NCBI GenBank assembly: GCA_021775555.1
Contig: JAJFHP010000054.1
Coordinates: 1-60,513 of the forward strand
Source of the DNA: Hyphomicrobiales bacterium
Lineage (GTDB): Bacteria; Pseudomonadota; Alphaproteobacteria; Rhizobiales; Methyloligellaceae
Length of the DNA: 60,513 bases
Direction: 5' to 3'
The notes beneath the pieces were generated by a model. That model was not told the DNA's origin and searched no databases. It saw only the letters and a program-made list of their open reading frames with translations. Positions 34,690 to 42,593 of the stretch are shown piece by piece (within the stretch, counting starts at the first letter, position 1; the number at the start of each line of letters is the position of its first letter). Both the position numbers and the translations under genes were made by a program.

Positions 34690-35601
34690 ATGAGCAGGCG
34701 CGCCGCTACCGGCATTGGTTTCATATCCATCCTTCTGTGGTCGCAGCTGGCTGTTTTTACAACATTGTCAGGCGCTGTCCCTCCGCTTCAGCTTGTGGCC
34801 ATGAGTTTCGTTATCGCCGGAGCAATTGGTTTCGCCTATCTACTTCGAAATCCAGCAGGTTTTCGTTCGCTGTCCGCGACACCGCCAGGTGCCTGGGCGC
34901 TTGGTGTCACGGGTTTGTTTGGGTATCATTTTTTCTACTTCCTGGCGTTGCGCACTGCCCCGGCCGTTGAAGCCAATCTCATCAACTATCTCTGGCCTCT
35001 GCTAATTGTACTTTTCTCCGCCCTGTTACCGTCGCGCAGCGAAGAGGGTGGACTGAAATGGTGGCACATCTTAGGTGCAGCGCTTGGGCTGGCGGGCACA
35101 GTCATCATTGTTACAGGTAATTCTGACAATGGCTCTTTGCTCAGTGGTGGCTCCATTCCCTGGTTTGGCTATGGCTCAGCACTTGGTGCGGCCCTTGTCT
35201 GGTCCAGCTATTCGGTGCTGAACCGGCGCTTTGCTGATGTGCCCAGCACAAGCGTTGCAGGTTTCTGCCTTGTGACAGCGATCGCCGCTATGCTGGCGCA
35301 TCTGGGCCTTGAAACCACGGTGTGGCCAGCGAGCAAAATCGAATGGGCGGCCATCGCCGGGCTTGGACTGGGGCCGGTCGGGGCTGCATTCTATTTCTGG
35401 GACTACGGGGTGAAGCATGGAGATATTCGCGTGCTTGGTGCGGCAGCCTACGCCATTCCGTTGCTCTCAACCCTGTCACTTGTAGCCTTCGGGCTCTCCA
35501 GTGCTACAACTGCGCTCTGGTTGGCATGTGTTTTCATCACTCTCGGTGCTGCACTGGCGGCAAAGGATATGCTGTTTCCGTCTGCGGACCAGACCTTGTA
35601 A
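34690..35601 (+). CDS. EamA/DMT-family transporter (YddG-like)
   Basis: A 303-residue polytopic membrane protein with ten predicted helices in two EamA repeats, the drug/metabolite transporter layout. LLWSQLAVFTTLSGAVPPLQL at the start and FYFWDYGVKHGDIR in the second half resemble the YddG-type aromatic amino acid exporters. GGGAGAAG precedes the ATG. It lies 24 bases after phaB, so may share its transcript, but a role in PHA metabolism is not obvious. Substrate inferred only. Confidence 0.87.
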   Translation: MSRRAATGIGFISILLWSQLAVFTTLSGAVPPLQLVAMSFVIAGAIGFAYLLRNPAGFRSLSATPPGAWALGVTGLFGYHFFYFLALRTAPAVEANLINYLWPLLIVLFSALLPSRSEEGGLKWWHILGAALGLAGTVIIVTGNSDNGSLLSGGSIPWFGYGSALGAALVWSSYSVLNRRFADVPSTSVAGFCLVTAIAAMLAHLGLETTVWPASKIEWAAIAGLGLGPVGAAFYFWDYGVKHGDIRVLGAAAYAIPLLSTLSLVAFGLSSATTALWLACVFITLGAALAAKDMLFPSADQTL

Positions 35602-35658
35602 TTATGGATACGCAGCTAGTGGAGCGCTGGCTAGAACAATTTCATATTGAAGGGGGCG

Positions 35659-35693
35659 ACTTCTTATTGATGAGAAGTTTCTGCTTATTTTTT
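35659..35693 (+). terminator. Probable intrinsic terminator after the DMT transporter gene
   Basis: ACTTCT (35659-35664) and AGAAGT (35673-35678) form a stem with an 8-base loop, followed by a T-rich stretch ending in TATTTTTT. It lies 58 bases after the transporter stop codon. The stem is weak (6 bp, A/T-rich). It overlaps the 3' end of the convergent FYDLN-type gene. Confidence 0.55.
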
Positions 35694-35858
35694 ATACCAC
35701 GAACTTGGCCCACGCCTGGTGGACGGTTTGGCTTTTACCACTGGTGGCACAAAAACTGCCTCGCAGAGGGGGCAAACAATAGGATCGTGGTTCAGATCAA
35801 AATACTTCTCTCCGCAATCACTGCAAACCCTCTTTGTTCCACGTTCTGCATTAGACAT
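35685..35858 (-). CDS. Short FYDLN-type zinc-ribbon protein (TIGR02300-like)
   Basis: A 57-residue protein that is shorter than usual gene-finding limits. It reads GTKRVCSDCGEKYFDLN followed by DPIVCPLCE, with two CxxC pairs (Cys12/15 and Cys29/32) forming a zinc ribbon. The GTKR...FYDL...DPIVCP pattern is that of the alphaproteobacterial FYDLN_acid (TIGR02300) family. Those proteins usually carry a long acidic C-terminal tail; here the tail is replaced by a short basic end (PSTRRGPSSWYKK). AAAGGA lies 8 bases before the ATG. Function in the family unknown. Confidence 0.8.
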   Translation of the reverse strand: MSNAERGTKRVCSDCGEKYFDLNHDPIVCPLCEAVFVPPVVKAKPSTRRGPSSWYKK

Positions 35859-35963
35859 GAGATTTTCCTTTGGCTTTATGAGCAGGAATAAACGGAATCA
35901 ATCAAAACCGTGCGCTTGGGGACATGCTCAAAACGTGGGCTCGAAATGGCGTCAATATCGACG

Positions 35964-36269
35964 CTACTGATCCGAGAACTTCATTTTGGGGTATCCCCGA
36001 TCCATCGCATCGCAAAACGCTTGATTGTTCGATTCCCACCACGCGTCAGACAATTCTTGGCCGCTGATGTGGACTGGCCTCTGTGGAGTGCCCTTGTTCG
36101 ACCTTGTTCTGGAGATCGTTTGGGGTCTCTTGTAAACGCCCTGACCCCTCAGGAACTGCTCCATCGTCGATTCCGAAACGCAGCATGCCTTCGCCAGTCC
36201 CAAGATCGACGCACCGCCCTGGTAAAGCCGGAGTATTTCATGGGGATTTTCAGGTTTGAAATGCATCAT
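35964..36269 (-). CDS. Small protein with a helix-turn-helix-like N-terminal half
   Basis: A 101-residue protein. The segment EILRLYQGGASILGLAKACCVSESTMEQFLR (residues about 11-41) has the spacing of a helix-turn-helix domain as in small DNA-binding proteins. The C-terminal half is basic then acidic and not recognised. Start is ATG ATG at 36269/36266; no clear ribosome binding site. It stands alone, so it could regulate nearby accessory genes, but that is only an inference. Confidence 0.6.
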   Translation of the reverse strand: MMHFKPENPHEILRLYQGGASILGLAKACCVSESTMEQFLRGQGVYKRPQTISRTRSNKGTPQRPVHISGQELSDAWWESNNQAFCDAMDRGYPKMKFSDQ

Positions 36270-36387
36270 GGCTACACTCTAACGTATTTGAAGAAAATTA
36301 GCACATGCGTGAATGTTCATAGGAATATTCAACATCGCTATTGCCTGCTCAAGCCCGGAAAGGGGACATTCAGTGCAGAAGTCACTC

Positions 36388-36415
36388 ATATCCGCTAAGT
36401 GCCAATAGCGGACAT
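36388..36415. repeat. Palindromic interspersed repeat, copy A (diverged)
   Basis: Arms ATATCCGCT and AGCGGACAT enclose a short spacer. It matches the family ATGTCCGCTT...AAGCGGACAT seen at five other places in the window, with a single mismatch in the left arm. Confidence 0.6.
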
Positions 36416-36458
36416 TTGCGGGTAATGAATGACGATCGTAATTTTTGTGCTCTGTACT

Positions 36459-37433
36459 CTATGAGCGCACGCACCGGTTCTGTTGCCTGCGGTAAGGCTT
36501 GTCGCAGGCCCAGTCGTTGCCGGAATAATCGAGATGGCCATTCTCGGGTATTTTGACCAGTGTGCAAGCTTGGCCGGACGATTCAAAACCGCGGATGCAT
36601 GTCCATCCGGAACCATAATTGGAGTCCAGGAAGTAGGCATTTTTCGGAACATTGACCGCTTCGCACGTCTTGCCGGACGGTCGAAATCCACGGTTGCATT
36701 TCCAGCCGTCCCCGTATGTTGCATCCACAAAGTAGCCGTTCTCCGGCACGACAACCGCAACGCAGCTGTCATTGGTCGCCTTGAAACCGCGTTCGCATAC
36801 CCAGCCAGATCTGCTTCTAGAGTTGGTGAGGTGCCCATGTGCAGGAACCTTGATTGCGACGCATGTTTCATTGACCGCCTGGTAGCCGTGAGTGCACTCC
36901 CACCCGCCTCTGTAAGACGATGCATCATAGTACCCATTCTCCGGGACCTTGACGGATACGCAGTTATCTTTGACTGCGCGAAATTGCCGCTCGCACTTCC
37001 AGCCATCGCCGGTGGAATTCAGATAACCATCTGCCGGCACCTTGACGAGTTCACATGAGTCGCTCGTCCCATTGAATCCGCGCTCACATTTCCACCCGTC
37101 GCCAGCGGCGTTCATATAGGCGTTCGCAGGCAAAGCGAATGCAATGCAGACCGCGTTATCCTCGCGATATCCGCGGTCACACTCCCAACCTTTGCCGTAG
37201 GAATCCCCGGTTGGAAATGCATTTGCAGGAATGTTGATCGCGGCGCAGGCGCCACCGCTCTCGCGAAACCCGGTGTTGCATTCCCACCCGCTTCCATAGT
37301 GCCTCTCGGTCGCATTCTCGGGCGTTCCTGAGGAACTGGTCTGCGCGAAAACAACGGAAGGCGCAGCTGCCAGGAGTGTGAGCAGTAAAAAGGAATGCAT
37401 GAAAATTTGATACGCGGGTCTAGTTCTATTCAT
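36459..37433 (-). CDS. Secreted protein of nine tandem Cys-pair repeats
   Basis: A 324-residue exported protein with a signal peptide (residues about 1-30, ending VVFAQ). The mature part is about nine units of roughly 31-33 residues, each with the pattern GWxCxRGF...C...VxVPxNGY, the last unit incomplete. Each unit holds two Cys, which probably form a disulfide within the unit. It has no enzyme motif, so it is likely a structural or binding protein in the periplasm or outside the cell. It starts 3 bases after the Mur-ligase-like stop, with its AAGGAA site inside that gene's last codons: the two are translationally coupled. Confidence 0.82.
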   Translation of the reverse strand: MNRTRPAYQIFMHSFLLLTLLAAAPSVVFAQTSSSGTPENATERHYGSGWECNTGFRESGGACAAINIPANAFPTGDSYGKGWECDRGYREDNAVCIAFALPANAYMNAAGDGWKCERGFNGTSDSCELVKVPADGYLNSTGDGWKCERQFRAVKDNCVSVKVPENGYYDASSYRGGWECTHGYQAVNETCVAIKVPAHGHLTNSRSRSGWVCERGFKATNDSCVAVVVPENGYFVDATYGDGWKCNRGFRPSGKTCEAVNVPKNAYFLDSNYGSGWTCIRGFESSGQACTLVKIPENGHLDYSGNDWACDKPYRRQQNRCVRS

Positions 37434-37436
37434 GGA

Positions 37437-38579
37437 TTATTCCTTGGCAGCTAAGCCTGATGTGAATTTCATGTGCGAATTTTTTAATATGGCCCTCGAC
37501 GATATTTCCATATCATCAAAGTGAACAGTTTTTGATTTTAGCACTTGATAGGTTTCATGCCCTTTTCCAGCCAGAATAACGACATCATTTTCTTGTGCTT
37601 TATTGATGATATGTTCTATGGCCATTCGCCTGTCCTGGATTAAAATATGATCGCAGGAATCAGGATCTACGCCGCTCAAAATTTCGGCCATAATTTCTTG
37701 ACTATCTTCTGAGCGCGGATTGTCATCCGTAATCACCAGGAAATCTGCAATATCACTGGCAATTTTACCCATCTTGGGCCGCTTGCCGCGATCTCGATTT
37801 CCACCACAACCAAACAGAACCAAGAGGCGCCCGCCTCTTTCTGTTGCGATGTCTTTGACCGTGCCCAGTACGTTCTGAAGCCCATCTGGAGTATGGGCAT
37901 AATCAACCAGAACCATATAGGACTGCCCTTTATCGACCTTTTCCAAGCGGCCTCTTGGGGAAACACAGGAGGACAATGTTTTACGAATATGTCTTTCGGG
38001 AATACCAATATGGCGAAGGACACTTGCTGCCGCTTTGATATTCAGAAGATTGAAATCCCCCAATAGCTGTGTCGGAAATTCAATCTGTTCTTTTTCAAAG
38101 TTTTTCGGGTAAATCTTGTGGGCGCCACCTTCGCTCATAAAACCCAATTTTGCCATTTGGTAGTGCTCTAAGGTTTTATGATAATCAAGGTGATCCTGAG
38201 TAATGTTTGTCAGCAATTTGACATCAAAATTTGTGCCCAATACCCGCTCCTGACTTATCCCTTCTGACGTTACTTCCATCACGAAATGAGTGCCTCCCTG
38301 GTCCAGGTGAGCTCTCATAAAATTGGAAATATCAGATGGTTCCGGGGTGGATAAGTCGTTGTTTCCTGAATTCAATGTTCCTAGTACAAACGGATTGTAC
38401 CCGGCAGCTTTCAGGACTTCCCCAATTAGGTATGTGACTGTTGTTTTGCCGTTCGTGCCTGTAATGCCAATCACATATAGCTCTTCAGAAGGATGCCTAT
38501 AGGGAGCAGGTGCATATTTGCCAAAAGGGGCTGGGATCACGTCCGTGATTTGTTCAGATTCTTTATATTGAGCGTCCAA
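37437..38579 (-). CDS. Mur ligase-like protein (MurE-type) lacking the N-terminal domain
   Basis: A 380-residue ATP-dependent amide ligase. The ATP site TGTNGKTT, the TNITQDHLDYH motif, the Lys of YQMAKLG (carbamylated in Mur ligases) and DNPRSED, the meso-diaminopimelate recognition motif of MurE, are present. The usual first domain (UDP-binding, about 100 residues) is absent: the protein begins only 60 residues before TGTNGKTT. TTG at 38579 with TAGGAGA upstream is favoured; the open frame extends to 38630. Base composition is clearly more AT-rich than neighbours, indicating transfer. It is probably not the essential MurE but a paralogue ligating another substrate. Coupled to the Cys-repeat gene. 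Confidence 0.78.
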   Translation of the reverse strand: MDAQYKESEQITDVIPAPFGKYAPAPYRHPSEELYVIGITGTNGKTTVTYLIGEVLKAAGYNPFVLGTLNSGNNDLSTPEPSDISNFMRAHLDQGGTHFVMEVTSEGISQERVLGTNFDVKLLTNITQDHLDYHKTLEHYQMAKLGFMSEGGAHKIYPKNFEKEQIEFPTQLLGDFNLLNIKAAASVLRHIGIPERHIRKTLSSCVSPRGRLEKVDKGQSYMVLVDYAHTPDGLQNVLGTVKDIATERGGRLLVLFGCGGNRDRGKRPKMGKIASDIADFLVITDDNPRSEDSQEIMAEILSGVDPDSCDHILIQDRRMAIEHIINKAQENDVVILAGKGHETYQVLKSKTVHFDDMEISSRAILKNSHMKFTSGLAAKE

Positions 38580-38842
38580 AATATCTCCTAATGTGAAATT
38601 CAACGTCCATGCAGGGCAGCTCAAAAGCAAAACTCAGTGCTTTTTCACTAGGCACATCGCCATCGGAAAATACCGGACTGGCGAGCTTGCCCTCCTGATG
38701 GAGTTGTAAGGGAGAATCGCTCCCCTGGATTCTGTTTGCTACGACTTGGGCGCCTGCGTGACTTTGGCCAGCGTTTTTCCGCGAGCGACGGGATGCGCGC
38801 ATCGTATTGGTTAGACGGCTTTTGCACCGGCCAATGGTAAAA

Positions 38843-39160
38843 TCAGTTCTGAACTATTCTCTTTGCCTGCGCCAAGGCATCATTAAGGTTCGTGTAGCGA
38901 AAAGCCCCGAAGTGAAAATAGTCAACCGGGAAGTGCGTAACGCCATATGCCGCCATCTCTATGGCAAGCGCTGTTTCTACTGGTTTGGACCGCTTCTTGG
39001 TTGCCACAGTGTGTTGTGGCTTGTTCTGCGGTTTGCTCTTGTTCGGTCCCGCACGCTTCGATGAAATTATTTTAGCGGGGAGTATATGAAATGCGTTTCC
39101 TTTTCTGGCAATTATTTTTGCCAGCAACATAATTATAAGATATTTATAAGTTTTATTCAA
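38843..39160 (-). CDS. Small protein ending in a conserved FHxGxFRYTNLxDAxAQAKR-like motif
   Basis: A 105-residue basic protein. The C-terminal part (AAYGVTHFPVDYFHFGAF, then RYTNLNDALAQAKR) resembles a motif I associate with short uncharacterised alphaproteobacterial proteins; this is from memory only. The N-terminal 35 residues are hydrophobic and AT-rich coded and may be 5' non-coding. The start codon is therefore uncertain. Function unknown. Confidence 0.55.
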   Translation of the reverse strand: MNKTYKYLIIMLLAKIIARKGNAFHILPAKIISSKRAGPNKSKPQNKPQHTVATKKRSKPVETALAIEMAAYGVTHFPVDYFHFGAFRYTNLNDALAQAKRIVQN

Positions 39161-39290
39161 TTAAATATTTATATAACTAAAGATTATATATAATATAGTT
39201 ATCATAACAATTCACAATTATAAAATATCAATATTATGATAAACATGATGTATTCAATATTTTATTTTGCCCAAATCAACGATGTGTTTG
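39120..39290. other. Strongly AT-rich intergenic segment
   Basis: This stretch is mostly A and T (long runs of TTATA, ATATAA and AATAT), in sharp contrast to the GC-rich surroundings. It contains no supported gene. It may hold promoters for the small gene at 38843-39160 or mark the edge of acquired DNA. Confidence 0.6.
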
Positions 39291-39364
39291 CTTATGTCCC
39301 GCTGGTTGGGAGCGGCACAGGCGCTTTCACCTGCATTTGCGCTGTGATTGGGGACATTAATCCG

Positions 39365-39559
39365 TTATCTTGAGATTTCTTGTTCGAGCGTTGCTTTGGT
39401 CATCTCTATGGTCCCCTGAACATCGAATGTTCGTTGCCCGGCGAGCTCGATCTTTGAAGTGCCCTGCGCATCGCCGTGGCTGATTATGATGACCTGAGTC
39501 GCGTTGACGAAAATGCTTCTGTCTTGCGTGACTTTTTTGAATTCACAATAAATTCCCAT
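39365..39559 (-). CDS. Small soluble protein, unknown
   Basis: A 64-residue protein with alternating beta-type segments (SIFVNATQVIIISHG, TSKIELAG, TFDVQG) and a helical C-terminus. The layout resembles small FlbD-like proteins but no family can be named. GGAG lies 13 bases upstream of the ATG, a loose spacing. It sits in the low-GC part of the window with small minus-strand genes. Confidence 0.5.
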   Translation of the reverse strand: MGIYCEFKKVTQDRSIFVNATQVIIISHGDAQGTSKIELAGQRTFDVQGTIEMTKATLEQEISR

Positions 39560-39770
39560 GACTTATGACTGCTCCAATGAGTTCTTCACTCACATAGGCG
39601 CACGCAAAAGTTTATTAATTGAGCGGCAGGAAAGATTGTGACACGGCAAGCGTTACACGAACCTGCCTGATTTCTCTGTTTGCATGCCGGAGTCCGTTTT
39701 GGGTCAGATGCAGACATTCTGGAGGCTCATGCAAGAACGTCCGCCAGGTGCCAATAATCGCCATGAGCCG

Positions 39771-40676
39771 TCACATGCACAAGCGGCCGGAAGACGCTTC
39801 CAACACCAGAGCCTCCACAGCTGGACGCTCCTGCAGGATTTCGGTGAGGTCACTCTGCGAGGGTGTTCCAACAACTTCGTCAGTCCAGACTTTCAGGTTT
39901 GTTAGCTGATACTCTCCAAAGGTCGTCATCATTGCCACATCAGCGGCATCGCGCCCGCGCACCATGAGAATGCGGCCGATCCGCGGCGTATTGTTGCGCG
40001 GATCGAAGGCGTACCATTCTCCTTCCAGGTAGACTTCGCTCCATGCGCAGAAATCCCCTGCGCTGGGATTTTCGAGACCGATGTCGCTGATATAGCCGCT
40101 TGCGTAGCGCGCTGGTAAATTCATTGCGCGGCAAAAGGCGATAAACAGGTGCGCGAAATCGCGACACACACCAGTACCCTCTCGAAACACATCGACCGCG
40201 GTCTTTGTGGGCCGACCGAACCGGTAGTCGAAGAGTACATTGTTGTGAACCCAGTTCGAGATCGCCTGCACCCGGGCCCAACCAGTTGGCGTGGAGCCGA
40301 AAAGATCCCAGGCCTTGTCAATAAGCTCATCGCTTTCGCAATACCGGCTGGCCAGCAGATATGGAAGCGTCTCAACAGGTAGATCCAGAATTTCATGCTG
40401 GCGCGCATCCCAGTTGAACCTGTCCGTCTCGCCTGTATCCTCAACAATGCAATCGGACCAGAGAACAGTTGAACCATGCGGTGCCTGGATACGAGCGCAA
40501 CGGTTTCCATAAATATCACGATATTCCTCGAGCCTGTTATCAGGCTCAATGTGAATGTGATCTGAGCCAATCATCCGGCGATTGAGCGATGGATGCGGGT
40601 ACAACGCCACGAGCATGGGCGTTGGTTCCGGACAGTCGACCTCTATCTCAAATCCTACGCGAATGAATATTGCCAA
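39771..40676 (-). CDS. Transglutaminase-like family protein with altered catalytic His
   Basis: A 301-residue papain-fold protein. The nucleophile Cys is in GTGVCRDFAHL and the Asp in AFDPRNN. Family members have His in DFHAW between the two, but here the residue is Cys (DFCAWSEVYLEG). The N-terminal domain with VGFEIEVDCPEPTPML is typical of bacterial transglutaminase-like proteins. TTG at 40676 is taken as start because similarity begins there; the frame is open to 40793. It may be a binding protein or a peptidase with relaxed chemistry. Stands alone on the minus strand. Confidence 0.8.
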   Translation of the reverse strand: MAIFIRVGFEIEVDCPEPTPMLVALYPHPSLNRRMIGSDHIHIEPDNRLEEYRDIYGNRCARIQAPHGSTVLWSDCIVEDTGETDRFNWDARQHEILDLPVETLPYLLASRYCESDELIDKAWDLFGSTPTGWARVQAISNWVHNNVLFDYRFGRPTKTAVDVFREGTGVCRDFAHLFIAFCRAMNLPARYASGYISDIGLENPSAGDFCAWSEVYLEGEWYAFDPRNNTPRIGRILMVRGRDAADVAMMTTFGEYQLTNLKVWTDEVVGTPSQSDLTEILQERPAVEALVLEASSGRLCM

Positions 40677-41016
40677 GCCCTTTCGTGTTATTGGCCGGAG
40701 ATCATCCAATCGATTGCCCTTTACGGCAGCTGACTGTAATTGGATGTCACGGGCTATGAAGGCTGGGATACGCCACGACCAACGTATCATCATTGCAGGC
40801 AGGCCGATACAGCTCTAAAGGCTGCCACTTTTTGCGTTGGCATTTACTCCGGGACAACTGCCTGGCCAAAGCACATTTTTTGATCCCTCAAAAATGTCCG
40901 CAAGGGGTCAAGCTCCCGGGCAGACCGGCGCTATTTAATCGGTCCTGAATGGCCTCGGGACGTTCCGATAGGACCTCGCCATATCTGGAAGTCCAGAAAC
41001 TGTGTCGGATGAATTT

Positions 41017-41703
41017 CTACGGAAGCGATATTGCGCCCTGCGTCCTCCTCCACCCACCCAATCCAACAATGAAGGAGTACAAATAGGCGGTAAGGAAGGC
41101 CGCCGTAACCACCGGCGTAACGATGGGAACAAGCCATGCAGCTACCAAGGCGGCATTTACAAGACCAAGCGTTACGGCTGAATTGGCCCGGTCTATGATG
41201 GGATGGCGTATCGGGTACGGCACCAGCATCGAGACTGAATGTAATAAGAATACCGCGATCAAAATGTACTCAGGGTTGAAGTCAAACTGCCCAGCCAAAA
41301 GCAGGACGAACAACATGTGGCGCATGAGTTCGTTCGTTGGAGAGCCTGTTCCCCCGGTTGTCTTGGGATTGAGCCGGGTAACAATACGGACAAGGATCGA
41401 GCCGGCGGCTATCGCGCTCGCGGCGATGAGGAGGCTCCCGAAATGCGCACCGACCGCCAATGCGAGCGCAACGTGGGCGACCGCGTCACAAACGTTGTCG
41501 AGGTCGGCGCCGAACCGACTTCTGATGTTCAACTTGGCGGCCAAAAAGCCATCAAGGTCGTCCATGAAATTGTTGAAAATGATCAAAGGGATCACGTACC
41601 GGTAACCGTCGTCCAGAAAGAGAACCACGAGAGGCAGCACCCCGAAAATGGACGTTGCATTGGCCAGATTCCGATAGATGAAACTTCCCTGTGCCCCGCG
41701 CAT
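41017..41703 (-). CDS. CDP-alcohol phosphatidyltransferase family protein
   Basis: A 228-residue membrane enzyme with about six helices. The metal-binding motif is present as MDDLDGFLAAKLNIRSRFG followed by ADLDNVCDA, which fits DxxDG..A..(x)8GxxxDxxxD with Ala in place of the usual Arg after the first Ala. It transfers a phospho-headgroup from a CDP-alcohol to another alcohol. ATG at 41703 overlaps no other gene but is 2 bases after the methyltransferase stop, so the three genes 43402-41017 are a coupled operon. Headgroup and acceptor unknown. Confidence 0.85.
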   Translation of the reverse strand: MRGAQGSFIYRNLANATSIFGVLPLVVLFLDDGYRYVIPLIIFNNFMDDLDGFLAAKLNIRSRFGADLDNVCDAVAHVALALAVGAHFGSLLIAASAIAAGSILVRIVTRLNPKTTGGTGSPTNELMRHMLFVLLLAGQFDFNPEYILIAVFLLHSVSMLVPYPIRHPIIDRANSAVTLGLVNAALVAAWLVPIVTPVVTAAFLTAYLYSFIVGLGGWRRTQGAISLP

Positions 41704-41705
41704 GT

Positions 41706-42593
41706 TCAAGATGCGTCCTCCCCAAGAACGAAGAAGTGATTCTCCAACATCGGAAAAGCAATGCTCATCGCCTTGGGAACGCGTCTGATCCAGGGGCTCC
41801 CCAGGCGCATCCCGAAATACGTCAAATGCCCGACGGTCCGAAGGGCTTGAAACCGCACCGGCACAGTTTGCTTCCATTTCTCGATCAGTTCGATGCCCAT
41901 TTCCATGAGCACATAGGGCTCGTTCCTTTCGACGTGGCGGACGCTCAATCCGCATTGCTCAAAGATGCGCCTGTAGTCCGACACCGAACGATAGACGACT
42001 TGGTAATCGCCCGTGAGTGCCACGGCCTTGCCCCTGACGGTGGACTCGCGGCAGAGGATCATTCCGCCCGGTTCAATGCATGAAACCAACTTCCGCAACA
42101 AGGTAATCACGTCTCTTTCATTGAGATACATGAGGAGACCGCCGAGGAAGACCAAATCATAGCGGGCATCAGGCTCAAACGTCATGACGTCGCCATGGAT
42201 GGGACTGAGGTTGTGGTAGGGGGCGCATCTCCTTTGCAGGGACTGGAAAAGGGTGCGGCTACCCTCGACTGCCGTCACCAGGGAGAAACGACGCGCGAAG
42301 TTCTCCGCCCAGACCCCGATGCCGCTACCGAGATCGAGGATCGCACCGTCCCGCTTCACCCCACGGGTCAGCCGTTGAACGATCCGGGCTTCCTCCCGGA
42401 AACGGAAATCCCCCGCGCTTGCGGGAAAGCCGAAATCATCCATCATGTACGGTCCGAGGATCGACGCCGTGGCTTTTCCCCAATACCGGTTGACCTTAGC
42501 GTAGTCGATATCAGTCATTCGCGGCACGGGGGGTAACGGGTCTCTTGCCGGGGATTGACGGGGGGTAGACAGTGATGTCTCGATGACGGTCAT
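41706..42593 (-). CDS. Class I SAM-dependent methyltransferase
   Basis: A 295-residue Rossmann-fold methyltransferase. Motif I is ILDLGSGIGVWAENFA, followed by TAVEGS and LGGLLMYLNERD. The C-terminal extension (about residues 190-295) is not recognised. Its ATG overlaps the nucleotidyltransferase stop by 4 bases, and the CDP-alcohol transferase follows 2 bases later. In this setting it probably methylates the headgroup or lipid; a phosphoethanolamine-type N-methylation is an inference. Confidence 0.82.
   Translation of the reverse strand: MTVIETSLSTPRQSPARDPLPPVPRMTDIDYAKVNRYWGKATASILGPYMMDDFGFPASAGDFRFREEARIVQRLTRGVKRDGAILDLGSGIGVWAENFARRFSLVTAVEGSRTLFQSLQRRCAPYHNLSPIHGDVMTFEPDARYDLVFLGGLLMYLNERDVITLLRKLVSCIEPGGMILCRESTVRGKAVALTGDYQVVYRSVSDYRRIFEQCGLSVRHVERNEPYVLMEMGIELIEKWKQTVPVRFQALRTVGHLTYFGMRLGSPWIRRVPKAMSIAFPMLENHFFVLGEDAS

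Noticed and set aside
38563-38802. Degraded N-terminal domain of the Mur ligase
   Set aside because: I looked for the missing domain in the three frames upstream of 38579 but found no convincing MurE N-terminal segment; left open as a possibility in the finding.
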